From Ferroplasma acidarmanus Fer1 (GTDB taxonomy: Archaea; Thermoplasmatota; Thermoplasmata; Thermoplasmatales; Thermoplasmataceae), in NCBI RefSeq assembly GCF_000152265.2, contig NC_021592.1, forward strand, positions 1,612,001-1,676,000: DNA of 64,000 nt. Direction: 5' to 3'. Below, piece by piece: positions 9,519-18,179 of this stretch. The translations under genes and the position numbers were made by a program. The notes beneath the pieces were generated by a model. The model made no database searches, was not told the origin of the DNA, and saw nothing but the letters and a program-made list of their open reading frames with translations. Position 1 is the first letter of the stretch. Every line of letters begins with the position of its first letter.

Positions 9519-11198
9519 TTAGAAATCATATGTATAATTATCTTTAACTCCGTTATTTGCCCTTTCCAGTTCCAATTGTTTTAATTCCTTCCGCTTTATT
9601 TTGCCACTGATAGTTTTAGGCAATTCATCTGTGAATTCTATTACTCTCGGGCACTTGTAGGCTGGAAGAAGAGTTTTTACTGTACTATGTATAGATTTCG
9701 CTGTTTCTTCACTTTTTACATATCCATCTTTTAATATTACAAAGGCTTTGATCTTTTCGTATTTCATAGAATCTGGAATACCGATTACAGCAGACTCTAG
9801 AACAGCCTCATTTTTTATTATTGCACTTTCCACTTCAAATGGGCCTACCCTGTAATCGGACGTTTTGATCACATCATCTGTCCTGCTAATAAAGTAGAAA
9901 TATCCATTATCGTCAAAATATGCCTTGTCACCTGTTAAATAATAGCCATTCACGAAAACCGATGCATCCTTTTCCCTGTCCGAATATCCAAGGAAAAGGC
10001 CATATGTTCCCGAGTAATCGCCCACAGCTATATTTCCTATGTTTAACGGGTGGGTTATCAAATTCATATCATCATCCACAAGCACTAGGTTGTAAGATTT
10101 TAAAGGTTTTCCCATTGAACCCGGTACCGGTTCTTCTCCTGCCAGGTTGGCAACCATAGCTGTTGATTCACTCTGCCCGTAAAAATCCCTTATTACAGTT
10201 CCATAGCGTTCTTTCCACTTGTTTATTACTTCGCCATTGAGTGGCTCACCCGCACTCACGGTTTCCTTTAAATGCTTCAGTTCAATATTTAAATTTTTTA
10301 ATGAGATGAACTGCCTCCATGCAGTAGGCGGTGCACAGAATGTGTTAACCTTATATCTGTCTATCAATTCCAGATACCTGGAAGAATTCAACCTGCCCCT
10401 GTAATCTATGGAAAGTACAGTGGCACCTGCACACAGTGGCGCAAAAAAAGAACTCCATGCGAATTTTGCCCATCCGGGAGAACTGAGATTGTTGTGAATA
10501 TACTCTGGCCTTATTCCTATTGCAGTAACGGTGCTTAACTGGCCTATGGGGTATAAAATCGAGCTATGCCTTACTGCCTTTGGCATGCCTGTAGTACCTG
10601 AGGTAAAATACTTAATGAATAAATCATCCTTTCCAAGTTCCGCGGGTTCAGCATTTATCTCCATTTTGTATATTTCATCAAAGCTTATCCAGCCCTCCCT
10701 ATTTCCTATTACCAGTTTTAAAGCTTCTGTGTTAAGTACATGTTCCAATTTTTCAGCGCTTGCCTCATCTGATATTATTACATCCGGGCTATCCTGGGAA
10801 AACCTGTAATTCAGCTCATACTCGGTTAAATTCGCTGCCGTCGGGATAACAATGAAGCCGGCTTTCAGTGCCCCCATCATTACAACCCACTGTTCAGGGA
10901 TAGAGCCTGCCATAATGTATACACTTGAACCCTTATTTATGCCCTCTGCCCTGAGAAAATTAATAAACTGGTTATAGCTTTCATATAGTTTTCTGTATGA
11001 TATTCTTCTCTCCTCGCCTGTGCCCTCATTAATATATATTATTGCATCTTTATCATTTCCGGCAAATAATTTTTCAAAAATTTCCGATACCCAGTTAAAT
11101 GGTTCGTTAATTTTCAGGGATTTTAATTCTCCCAGCATTGTATTCCTCCCTTTTGAATTGGAAAAAATAAATTTCTTATAAAAATCAATAAACTCCAT
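9519..11198 (-). CDS. AMP-forming acyl-CoA synthetase (medium-chain/ACSM-like)
   Basis: Activates a carboxylic acid with ATP and CoA through an acyl-adenylate. At 559 residues it has all adenylate-forming signatures: the P-loop FTSGTTGMPKAVRHS (about 195), TVSAGEPLNGEV, RDFYGQSE (about 340), YYLTGDKAYFDDNGYFYFISRTDDVIK and the C-terminal catalytic lysine in SGKIKRKEL (about 533). The SAGEPL/YGQSE pattern is closer to medium-chain acyl-CoA synthetases than to acetyl-CoA synthetase. It is 62 bp downstream of an APC permease on the same strand and may share its transcript or use its own AT-rich promoter near 11220. Substrate unknown; branched or aromatic acids from amino-acid breakdown are plausible. 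Confidence 0.88.
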   Translation of the reverse strand: MEFIDFYKKFIFSNSKGRNTMLGELKSLKINEPFNWVSEIFEKLFAGNDKDAIIYINEGTGEERRISYRKLYESYNQFINFLRAEGINKGSSVYIMAGSIPEQWVVMMGALKAGFIVIPTAANLTEYELNYRFSQDSPDVIISDEASAEKLEHVLNTEALKLVIGNREGWISFDEIYKMEINAEPAELGKDDLFIKYFTSGTTGMPKAVRHSSILYPIGQLSTVTAIGIRPEYIHNNLSSPGWAKFAWSSFFAPLCAGATVLSIDYRGRLNSSRYLELIDRYKVNTFCAPPTAWRQFISLKNLNIELKHLKETVSAGEPLNGEVINKWKERYGTVIRDFYGQSESTAMVANLAGEEPVPGSMGKPLKSYNLVLVDDDMNLITHPLNIGNIAVGDYSGTYGLFLGYSDREKDASVFVNGYYLTGDKAYFDDNGYFYFISRTDDVIKTSDYRVGPFEVESAIIKNEAVLESAVIGIPDSMKYEKIKAFVILKDGYVKSEETAKSIHSTVKTLLPAYKCPRVIEFTDELPKTISGKIKRKELKQLELERANNGVKDNYTYDF

Positions 11199-11260
11199 AA
11201 ATATGTAACATGCAAAAAAATATAAATTTTATTATTGTTGTGAATAATATCAATATTTGC

Positions 11261-12997
11261 TTATTCGTCTGTCACCCCGCCTGTTGACTGGTATTCTTTT
11301 AATTTGTCCGTATGGTACCCTGTATTTATGGCTATAAAATAGATTGTAAGGCTCATTATGGCCATTATTATATAGTCATAGGGGAATGGTATTGCATTGA
11401 TGCCAAGGGAACCATAATATGACATTATTCCCAGTATAATACTGTAAACTACAATCCAGATTGAAGCCCTTATGTGTATGGATGCGGTTCTTCCAGACAT
11501 CCTGTAAAGCAGATAGGGAGTCACTAAAATGGTAGCTGAAAAGAGCGCAAAATACTCTTCAAATGGCAATAATGAGAGGGCATAAATAATCCCTATAAAT
11601 ATGAAAATTACCCAGTATATAGCAGAAAATAGGGATGCTGATCTCATGTTAATATGGAAAGTCTCCCTCCCATAACGGCTAAGCAGGAATATTGGCAGCC
11701 CGCCATCGACTATTAATAAAAGAAGTGCCACCGTGCTCCATCCTGAAAAATAGACAAGCATTGAGGCTATTACGAATGCCAGAGGTGCCATAACTGTAAG
11801 GAAGGGAGTTTTAAATGGCCTTTCCATTTCCGGTGCCGTTTTTCTTAACGAGGTGTTGGTAATTCCGGCAGCCAGATAGGCAAAAACTGTAAATGACGAA
11901 TTAATTCCCACAAGGGCGTACCAGCTTGGGAAAGGAAGTAAAAACATGGCCCCTATTATGAAAGTTACAACCAGCGAAATCCATGGAGTCCTGAATCTTG
12001 GATGGATCTTCCCGAAAAATGCCGGGATATAATTCATTTTTGCCATTCCATATAATGACCTGGCTGAAGATCCAACATATACTCCAAGAGTGGAAGCCGA
12101 TGATACAACAGCTACTATAATAAGGAATATGGAAAATCCTATAAGAAGGGTCTCATCGGTAGAATGGAAAGCATAGAAGAACGGGTTTGCAGACCATGTT
12201 GATGACAATAAGCCGCTCCAATCGCCTACAGGAACGCCTGCTGCTTTCCAGTTTACTGCACCGATAAATACAATCTGCAGCATAATATATGTCGCCATAG
12301 CAGCCAGCATGGCACTTATCATGCCAAGTGGAACAGACCTTTTTGGATTTTTGGTCTCCCCTGCATAGTCAAGCCCCTGCCTGAAACCTTCATAGGAGAA
12401 TATAACTCCGGCTGGAACCATGGCAGCGAATACTGAGGATGGGCCATATGGAAGAAAGCCATGGGACAGTGCAAAAAAGTTCCTTGCATGGAATATGAAT
12501 GCAAATACAAATATTATTGTCAGAATAATAGCAGCCATTTTAAACCATGTCATTACAGCATTAGATTTCCCAAAGACGTTGACACCAGCATACTGAACTA
12601 TAATAAATAATCCCAGAAGTGCCAGGGCAACTATTACGCCGAGTGGAGTTAGCAGGGCAACAGATGAGTTATAAATTCCCGGAACATAACTGCTGATAAA
12701 TCCTGTAAGCGCAGCTGCTTCAACCGGTGGAGTAGCTATGGCACCGATCATATATGCCCAGCCAAGGTAGAAATTGCTCACAGGGCCATGGGAGAATTCG
12801 TTGAACCTTACCAGTGAACCGCTGTAAGGGAATAAAGTCCCCAGCTCACTGAATACAAGTGCCAGAATTATAAAGAATACTCCGGCTACAACCCATGTTA
12901 GTATTGATGCCGGGCCGGCATATGCAGGGCCAGCAAGAACTCCAAGCAGCCATCCGGATCCGACCATTCCACTGAAACTGATAAGAAATATGTCCAC
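11261..12997 (-). CDS. APC-superfamily amino-acid permease
   Basis: A 578-residue transporter with about 12-14 membrane helices and the APC N-terminal signature FLISFSGMVGSGWLLG. A conserved EGFRQGLDYAGETKNPKRSVP segment follows helix 6. The annotated start is a GTG immediately before this helix, which leaves almost no cytoplasmic N-terminus. Similar sequence (SVKLKKSLSS then VD) continues in frame upstream to a stop at 13067, with no ATG, GTG or TTG. The best-placed upstream initiation site is an ATA at 13046-13048 behind an AGGTG site, so a non-standard start or a sequence change is possible. It is cotranscribed, or nearly so, with the acyl-CoA synthetase. Confidence 0.83.
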   Translation of the reverse strand: MDIFLISFSGMVGSGWLLGVLAGPAYAGPASILTWVVAGVFFIILALVFSELGTLFPYSGSLVRFNEFSHGPVSNFYLGWAYMIGAIATPPVEAAALTGFISSYVPGIYNSSVALLTPLGVIVALALLGLFIIVQYAGVNVFGKSNAVMTWFKMAAIILTIIFVFAFIFHARNFFALSHGFLPYGPSSVFAAMVPAGVIFSYEGFRQGLDYAGETKNPKRSVPLGMISAMLAAMATYIMLQIVFIGAVNWKAAGVPVGDWSGLLSSTWSANPFFYAFHSTDETLLIGFSIFLIIVAVVSSASTLGVYVGSSARSLYGMAKMNYIPAFFGKIHPRFRTPWISLVVTFIIGAMFLLPFPSWYALVGINSSFTVFAYLAAGITNTSLRKTAPEMERPFKTPFLTVMAPLAFVIASMLVYFSGWSTVALLLLIVDGGLPIFLLSRYGRETFHINMRSASLFSAIYWVIFIFIGIIYALSLLPFEEYFALFSATILVTPYLLYRMSGRTASIHIRASIWIVVYSIILGIMSYYGSLGINAIPFPYDYIIMAIMSLTIYFIAINTGYHTDKLKEYQSTGGVTDE

Positions 12998-13146
12998 AGA
13001 GGATAGGGATTTCTTTAATTTTACTGAACTATTTCCGTTATTCGTTATTTTATCACACCTTTTCGGATATTAAATCATGGATATATAAATATGTTGCTTC
13101 CCTTCATGGACATTTTGTACATATTTATCAATGAAACCGGCATTTA

Positions 13147-14412
13147 TCAACTCATTTTATAACCAGCAAGCATGGATTCTAAACCGTCATGCCCCTTTGT
13201 CAAAATTTCTCTATCTCCTTCAAGAACCAGTTCTGCAGGGCGTGATAGGAGATTGTAGTTAGATGCCATGGAAGCCACATAGGCTCCTGCATCTGCAATG
13301 ACCACGATATCTCCAACAGCTGGTTCAGGGATACTTATATCCTTTGCAATATAATCGGTGTTTTCACATACCTGCCCCACTATATCAAATCTGGAAGAGG
13401 ATGTGTTCTCCCCATGCCCGGATAATAATATGCCATGGCGTGCCCCATAAAGTGGAATCCTGATAAGTGTATTCATGCTTGCGTCTATTCCGATTAATTC
13501 CCTATCTGAATGTTTTATGGATGTCACTTTAGAAAGCAATATTGCCGAATCAGCAACTATATACCTCCCCGGTTCAATTATCAAACGCGAATCTTTAAAA
13601 TACCCCCGGTTATTTGAGGCCCTAAAATTATCTGATATGTAACCTGCCGTTTTACCAATATCCAGTGCATGCTCATCTGATGTATATGGAACCCCGAAAC
13701 CCCCTCCTATGTCAATGAAATCAAAGTCGATCCCTGTCCTGTCTGAAATTGTTTCCGCGATTTTAAAGAATAATCCACTAGATTCATTGAAAAATTCCGG
13801 TTCAAGTACATTGGAGCCTGTCATCATATGAATACCAAAGTGTTTCACTCCTGCCTTTATTGCCGCAGAATAAGCTGATATTGCATCATCTACGGATATA
13901 CCGAATTTAACGTTTTTGCCACCTGTTGTAATTCCAGGGAATTCACCCTTTCCTATTCCTGGATTAATCCTGAATGATACGGTTTCAGGAAGACTTCCCT
14001 TTAACAGACCCATCTGCCCTTCATGGTCAAAATTTATTGCTACTCCTTCCTCCTTTATCGTTCTCAGTTCCGTGCCTGAAAGGTTGTTAGGTGTCGCAAT
14101 AATATCACGGCTTCCCAGTCCACACATTATTGCCAGCTTCACTTCATTATAATTTGCCGCATCTATGCCAGTGCCTTCTTTGATTATCTGTGAAACTATG
14201 TATGGATTATAATTGGATTTTACTGCAAAATGAACTTTTATGTTAATACCATTGAAAGCATCCCTGATCCTGCGTATATTTTCCCTTACCCTTGCCATAT
14301 TGTAGACAATAACAGGTGTCCCGTAGGCATCAGATATATTCTTTATGCTTTTTCCAGCAAATTCTGATACATCTGGAGACAATCCAGGATATAATTTTTT
14401 TATATTAACCAT
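13147..14412 (-). CDS. lysA: Diaminopimelate decarboxylase
   Basis: Last step of lysine synthesis by the diaminopimelate route: meso-diaminopimelate to L-lysine and CO2, PLP-dependent. The 421-residue protein has the alanine-racemase-fold barrel with the PLP lysine in VHFAVKSNYNP (K65), the glycine-rich phosphate loop FDFIDIGGGFGVPY, the EPGRYIV motif and the active-site cysteine in GQVCENTD (C349). Length fits LysA. The start ATG is followed by IKKLYPGLS. It stands alone, 146 bp or so downstream of the permease start on the same strand. A related carboxy-diamine decarboxylase is a less likely alternative. Confidence 0.88.
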   Translation of the reverse strand: MVNIKKLYPGLSPDVSEFAGKSIKNISDAYGTPVIVYNMARVRENIRRIRDAFNGINIKVHFAVKSNYNPYIVSQIIKEGTGIDAANYNEVKLAIMCGLGSRDIIATPNNLSGTELRTIKEEGVAINFDHEGQMGLLKGSLPETVSFRINPGIGKGEFPGITTGGKNVKFGISVDDAISAYSAAIKAGVKHFGIHMMTGSNVLEPEFFNESSGLFFKIAETISDRTGIDFDFIDIGGGFGVPYTSDEHALDIGKTAGYISDNFRASNNRGYFKDSRLIIEPGRYIVADSAILLSKVTSIKHSDRELIGIDASMNTLIRIPLYGARHGILLSGHGENTSSSRFDIVGQVCENTDYIAKDISIPEPAVGDIVVIADAGAYVASMASNYNLLSRPAELVLEGDREILTKGHDGLESMLAGYKMS

Positions 14413-14721
14413 TATTTATGAAATGCATACAGGTTTTTAAGGTTATTTTATCAGGCATATGCACGCCAACTGGAAAGCTGGAACTGCTTATTTCCCGGTT
14501 AACTCATAGTGGGCCCATTCAACCGGCCATCAGCATTACTATTATAGCCACGATAAATAACTATTCAGGTAAATTTTTTTCTGATAAGCCATAAATACAC
14601 TTCCATAATTTCCTGTGCGATTTATACGTTTGAATATGTATTTTTTGTTTCTTAAACGTTTAGTAGAGAATTATATAGGTGTGAATAATCACTCTCTATG
14701 GCAGAAAAGATGCTTATAATA

Positions 14722-15969
14722 ACTCGAGTTTTGCGATTTAACTATTAATTGCACCTCCATAAATATTTCTTGTTGACCTGTATGGCTCTTCAATTGACTT
14801 CAGTATAGCATCCAGGAATGATCTCCCTTTATTCTCTATTGCTTTGAACAGATCTGTTAAAATGCTTATAGCCACTTGCTTATGCCTGGGTTCAGGTGTT
14901 CCTTTCCTGATTTTTAAATGGTTCCCCATGGAATTGATTGCAGAGATTTCGAGAAGCAGCTCACCCAGAAGGCTCATCTTCGCCGTACCAAGCAAAGTGG
15001 CATGTTTCCTCTGATAGAGATGCTTTAGCCCGTCCTGCTTTAATTCCTCATGGAATACTTCTATGTCCCATCTTCTCAGGTATTTCCCTATTATTGTTTT
15101 AACTTTCCAGTCTGTCCTGTTCGTAACAAAGAACTTTAAAGAGTTTATTCTCCTTGATACTATTACTTTTACAATACCTGCATTTTTCATTCTGGTGGTT
15201 ATTGCCTTCATGAAATATGTTTTTCCATTTACTGTGTATGATTTCATAGATTTCAGATCAAGTGTATTTGCATAATCCCTCAGCCTGATCCATTTCCCAT
15301 CAATGCATACTGTCCTGTTTGACTTTGCTTCACTTACGTAATCTTTTCCCATACTTTCAAGGAATTTTACCAGTTTTGATGAAAAGTACCAGGAATCAAA
15401 TACAACTGTACTAAACCTCAATCCTGCACCCATAGCTTTTTTTATTGTATTTATCTGCAGGTCTATCTTCGAATCATCTGTTTTAAGTTCCATGGATAAT
15501 GGGAATATCCCTTCATTGCCTGATATTACAGAGGTAGTGTATTGCATACCATATACAGTTTTTCCCTGTGAATGGTCGTAGATCCACTGTGCTCCATCTA
15601 TATGCTTTCCATTCCTCTGGAGTATTGTGTCATCCAGGGAGAGAACAGGACCAGAACAATTCCTGTTGATTAAGGAACATGATATATTGAATATGCCATC
15701 AGCAGGTATATTCCTTAAAAACCTGTTAAGGTTTGACTGGTTTGTATGTTCTACAAATATTCCATTTAAATGTGCTGATGACCTTGTTGAAGATGCTATT
15801 CCAGAGACTATGTACCTGCAGAATTGCCTGAACTGCCTCCTGCCAAATAATGGCCTGAATTCTAAAAGGAGTCTATTCAATACATCAGGTGAATCTACAA
15901 CAGGTATATCGATCATAATATTAAATAGTGAAAATATAGATAAAATTTACCAAAACGCAAAACTCGAGT
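14722..15969 (-). mobile_element. IS4-superfamily insertion sequence with 7-bp target duplication
   Basis: A 1248-bp element with perfect 14-bp terminal inverted repeats (ACTCGAGTTTTGCG at the left, its complement at 15956-15969). TATAATA duplications directly flank it at 14715-14721 and 15970-15976. It carries one transposase gene on the minus strand and splits a DsrE-like gene after its eighth codon. Confidence 0.92.
14738..15916 (-). CDS. IS4-superfamily DDE transposase (ISC1217/IS701-like)
   Basis: A 392-residue transposase with first Asp in LSLDDTILQRNGK, second Asp in VVFDSWYFSSKLVK and the YLRRWDIEVFHEELKQ block with the third acidic residue and trailing lysine, all in IS4 style. Frame intact and terminal repeats perfect, so it may be active. 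The subgroup is uncertain; the DDTILQRNGK motif resembles ISC1217/IS701-type enzymes. The stop codon lies 16 bp inside the left terminal repeat. Confidence 0.85.
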   Translation of the reverse strand: MIDIPVVDSPDVLNRLLLEFRPLFGRRQFRQFCRYIVSGIASSTRSSAHLNGIFVEHTNQSNLNRFLRNIPADGIFNISCSLINRNCSGPVLSLDDTILQRNGKHIDGAQWIYDHSQGKTVYGMQYTTSVISGNEGIFPLSMELKTDDSKIDLQINTIKKAMGAGLRFSTVVFDSWYFSSKLVKFLESMGKDYVSEAKSNRTVCIDGKWIRLRDYANTLDLKSMKSYTVNGKTYFMKAITTRMKNAGIVKVIVSRRINSLKFFVTNRTDWKVKTIIGKYLRRWDIEVFHEELKQDGLKHLYQRKHATLLGTAKMSLLGELLLEISAINSMGNHLKIRKGTPEPRHKQVAISILTDLFKAIENKGRSFLDAILKSIEEPYRSTRNIYGGAINS

Positions 15970-16283
15970 TATAATAATCATATCTGGCGAGAAAGACAAG
16001 ACGAAGGCAATGATAGGCCTTAACCTGGCAAATCACCTTAATGATGAGACAAGGGTAATACTATTCGGAGAGAGCGAAAAGCTTGCTGCATCAGGGGATG
16101 CTGACGTTACTGGATTGATCAAAAAACTTCAGGAAAAGGGAGTTATACCCATTGCATGCAGTGGTTATGCAGAAAATAATTAAATAGATGGTATCCTGAA
16201 AGAAATGAAACTGGAAATTAAACCAATATCCTCAGTAATAGCAGATTACGTTAAAAATGGATATACGCCAATTACTTTTTAAA

Positions 16284-16496
16284 TTAAATATCTATTGAAA
16301 AAATTTTTTTTCTTGATTTTTGCCCTGAAATTAGTTTTATTTTATAAAATTCAACATTATAATATGTTGCCAGCTGTTTCATGATATCATAGTTGGCCTT
16401 ATTATTCTCCCTCGGGGCAGATGTATATATTTTTAATCTGTCGCCTTCAGACTCTATTCTATGTTTTCCGTTTACAACTATCACGTGAATTATCAA
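16284..16496 (-). CDS. DUF167 (YggU-like) family protein
   Basis: A 70-residue member of the small DUF167/COG1872 family. It shows the pattern RLKIYTSAPRENNKANYDIMKQLA followed by VEFYKIKLISGQKSRKKIFSI, which matches the family's PxxGKAN...L..GxxSR..K consensus with substitutions (REN-NKAN). The biochemical role of the family is unknown. It is slightly short at the N-terminus. The stop codon is one base beyond the dead DsrE-like gene's stop, on the opposite strand. Confidence 0.78.
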   Translation of the reverse strand: MIIHVIVVNGKHRIESEGDRLKIYTSAPRENNKANYDIMKQLATYYNVEFYKIKLISGQKSRKKIFSIDI

Positions 16497-16565
16497 TCAA
16501 TAGAAATCATTTAATTATTTATAACATTAACTTTGCCTGAATATATTCAACATAATAGCCAAAGA

Positions 16566-16577
16566 TTAATATAAATA
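16566..16577 (+). promoter_or_regulatory. TATA box of the 126-residue hypothetical gene
   Basis: TTAATATAAATA is centred 20 bp before the ATG at 16592; no Shine-Dalgarno site follows. Confidence 0.45.
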
Positions 16578-16591
16578 CCAATTTCCCCTGT

Positions 16592-16972
16592 ATGTGTAGT
16601 GCAATATCTTTAGGTTACAGTGATTTAATTGATAGTTTCCGTGGCGGGAATCTCGATGGCGTTTATCTGGTAGTCGCAACCGTCATGTCATATACCGGCA
16701 TAATCAGGGCAGTGGACAGCGATTCAATAATAATGGATATCCCGCTCAAGTTTTACGCCGGGGACAACGTAATGTATACTCCCGTAATAATTGGAAGGGA
16801 CGAAGTTCTTGAAATAAAGGAAGTACCTATCAGCGGATACATAAAAATAAAAACAAAAAATGATGGAGAATTCGCAGGAGAAATTGAAACTGCCTTTTCA
16901 AACAGAATGGTGATTGACTCCAATGGGAAAAATATAATAGTGTACTACCAGGATTTTGTAAATATAGAATAA
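16592..16972 (+). CDS. Hypothetical beta-rich protein, 126 residues
   Basis: No family recognised with confidence. The central part (TGIIRAVDSDSIIMDIPLKFYAGDNVMYTPVII) and the C-terminal part (GEIETAFSNRMVIDSNGKNIIVYYQDFVNIE) look like two small beta-barrel, SH3/Sm-like repeats. There is no membrane segment. A TATA box just upstream supports the start. The gene ends 3 bp before the convergent PLD-like gene. A nucleic-acid-binding role is possible but unproven. Confidence 0.55.
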   Translation: MCSAISLGYSDLIDSFRGGNLDGVYLVVATVMSYTGIIRAVDSDSIIMDIPLKFYAGDNVMYTPVIIGRDEVLEIKEVPISGYIKIKTKNDGEFAGEIETAFSNRMVIDSNGKNIIVYYQDFVNIE

Positions 16973-16975
16973 ATC

Positions 16976-17932
16976 TTATTTGGCGGCCTTCTTAACTCCA
17001 TACCTCTTATTTTTTGATGATGTGGTTGCCCTCGCCAGTTTCAGGCTTTTTCTGGCTTTTCTCCAGTCAGAGGCAAATGTATTTTTCAATCTTGAGGTTT
17101 TTAGCAATCCCGATAGAATAATCCCGGTTTCCCTGTTCCTGTTAAGGCTTGACCTTGTAAAATTTTCAGACCCTATGAAAATCTTTTTGCCCGCGATCAT
17201 TTTCGCATGCATATATAATTTATTTGCAGGCATATATTTAACCTTAACTCCGTGTTTTTTAAGCTGCTTTATATCGTCTATATCTGTGGAAGATATGGAA
17301 CTGGGAACGATGAGTTTTACTTTCCTCCCCTTATCCATTAAAACTTTTAGAATTTCTTTGTCATCACCCATTTCTTCCGTTTCTATCAATAACTTTCTTT
17401 CCCTTGAAATAAAATCGCCCAGGGCTTTCTCTGACCCGGGTGAAACAATCAGGTATTTTCTGGGCATCTCGCCTGCGGCTTTATTCTCGAAATCAGCAAG
17501 AAAAATTGTTTTAAGGGATTTTATAATTTTTTTATCAGAGGTAATTGTAAAATATTCCCTGTTGGATGAGAATGCTGCTTCAGTAAAATTAGGTGTTCCC
17601 ACTTCAGCCTGCCTTTCGGATACCATATATTTTGCATGGTCAAAAACATTAGGCTTTTCAAATCTTTCAGGGGCAACTTTTACTTTAGCACCGGTTTTTC
17701 TCAGGTTATCTATCTCTGCGTGTGTGCCATCGCTTCCGTTAATACCATACGGTCTGCCATCAACCATTAAACGTGTATCAACCTTCCTTTTTACAGCATC
17801 AGAAATTGCTTTAAGGATTTCAGGCTCATCAAGCAGGTATGAATTAATATAAACGAACCGCCTGGCTTTTTTTATTAAATTTACAAGTGGCTTTACACCA
17901 TCGTCTGGTTCAACATATACCTTGTATGACAT
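16976..17932 (-). CDS. Phospholipase D-like (HKD family) protein
   Basis: A 318-residue protein with two PLD-type half-sites: HAKYMVSERQAEVGTPNF (His at 99) and HAKMIAGKKIFIGSENF (His at 242). In both, the Asp of the canonical HxKx4D motif is replaced (Glu, Lys), while the His, Lys and GS/GT-N residues remain. PLD-fold enzymes act on phosphodiesters, including nucleic acids; no signal peptide is visible, so a cytoplasmic nuclease or DNA/RNA-processing role is more likely than lipid hydrolysis. The C-terminus is very basic (KARKSLKLARATTSSKNKR), consistent with nucleic-acid binding. Confidence 0.8.
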   Translation of the reverse strand: MSYKVYVEPDDGVKPLVNLIKKARRFVYINSYLLDEPEILKAISDAVKRKVDTRLMVDGRPYGINGSDGTHAEIDNLRKTGAKVKVAPERFEKPNVFDHAKYMVSERQAEVGTPNFTEAAFSSNREYFTITSDKKIIKSLKTIFLADFENKAAGEMPRKYLIVSPGSEKALGDFISRERKLLIETEEMGDDKEILKVLMDKGRKVKLIVPSSISSTDIDDIKQLKKHGVKVKYMPANKLYMHAKMIAGKKIFIGSENFTRSSLNRNRETGIILSGLLKTSRLKNTFASDWRKARKSLKLARATTSSKNKRYGVKKAAK

Positions 17933-18179
17933 ATGTCATCATTGAAAATCCCCTTTATTAATATTTGCCTTAAAACAGTGTAAAGATATGGATAATGCAA
18001 TGTTTTTTCCATGTTATGTATAGAATATTTTACATGGTTTTTATTTGTGCATATACATTATGAAAGATAGTGTGCAATATAAGCCACTTATTTGTGCCTA
18101 AGATATTTATTACAATAACCCGGTTCGCCTCTAATGTTTCTTTTTCCTGCAATAAGTCTATAATAACATAAGTATATGT

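Larger units (their letters stand above)
14698..16282 (+). pseudogene. DsrE/F-like gene interrupted by an insertion sequence and a nonsense codon
   Basis: Removing the insertion (14722-15969) and one 7-bp target copy joins ATG at 14698 to the frame resuming at 15977. The product begins MAEKMLIIIISGEKDKTKAM and continues GLNLANHLNDETRVILFGES, typical of the DsrE/DsrF-like sulfur-relay fold. A putative active-site Cys lies in VIPIACSGYAE. A second lesion, TAA at 16181-16183, interrupts the frame (ENN*IDGILKEMKLEIKPISS) before the natural stop at 16280. A TATA-like TTATATAGG lies about 23 bp before the ATG. Either lesion alone would inactivate it, so the gene is dead. Confidence 0.75.

Noticed and set aside
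16980-17852. 290-residue open frame on the plus strand opposite the PLD-like gene
   Set aside because: It mirrors the PLD-like gene, which has clear HKD motifs; the plus-strand product is Phe/Leu/Ser-rich antisense without any domain.
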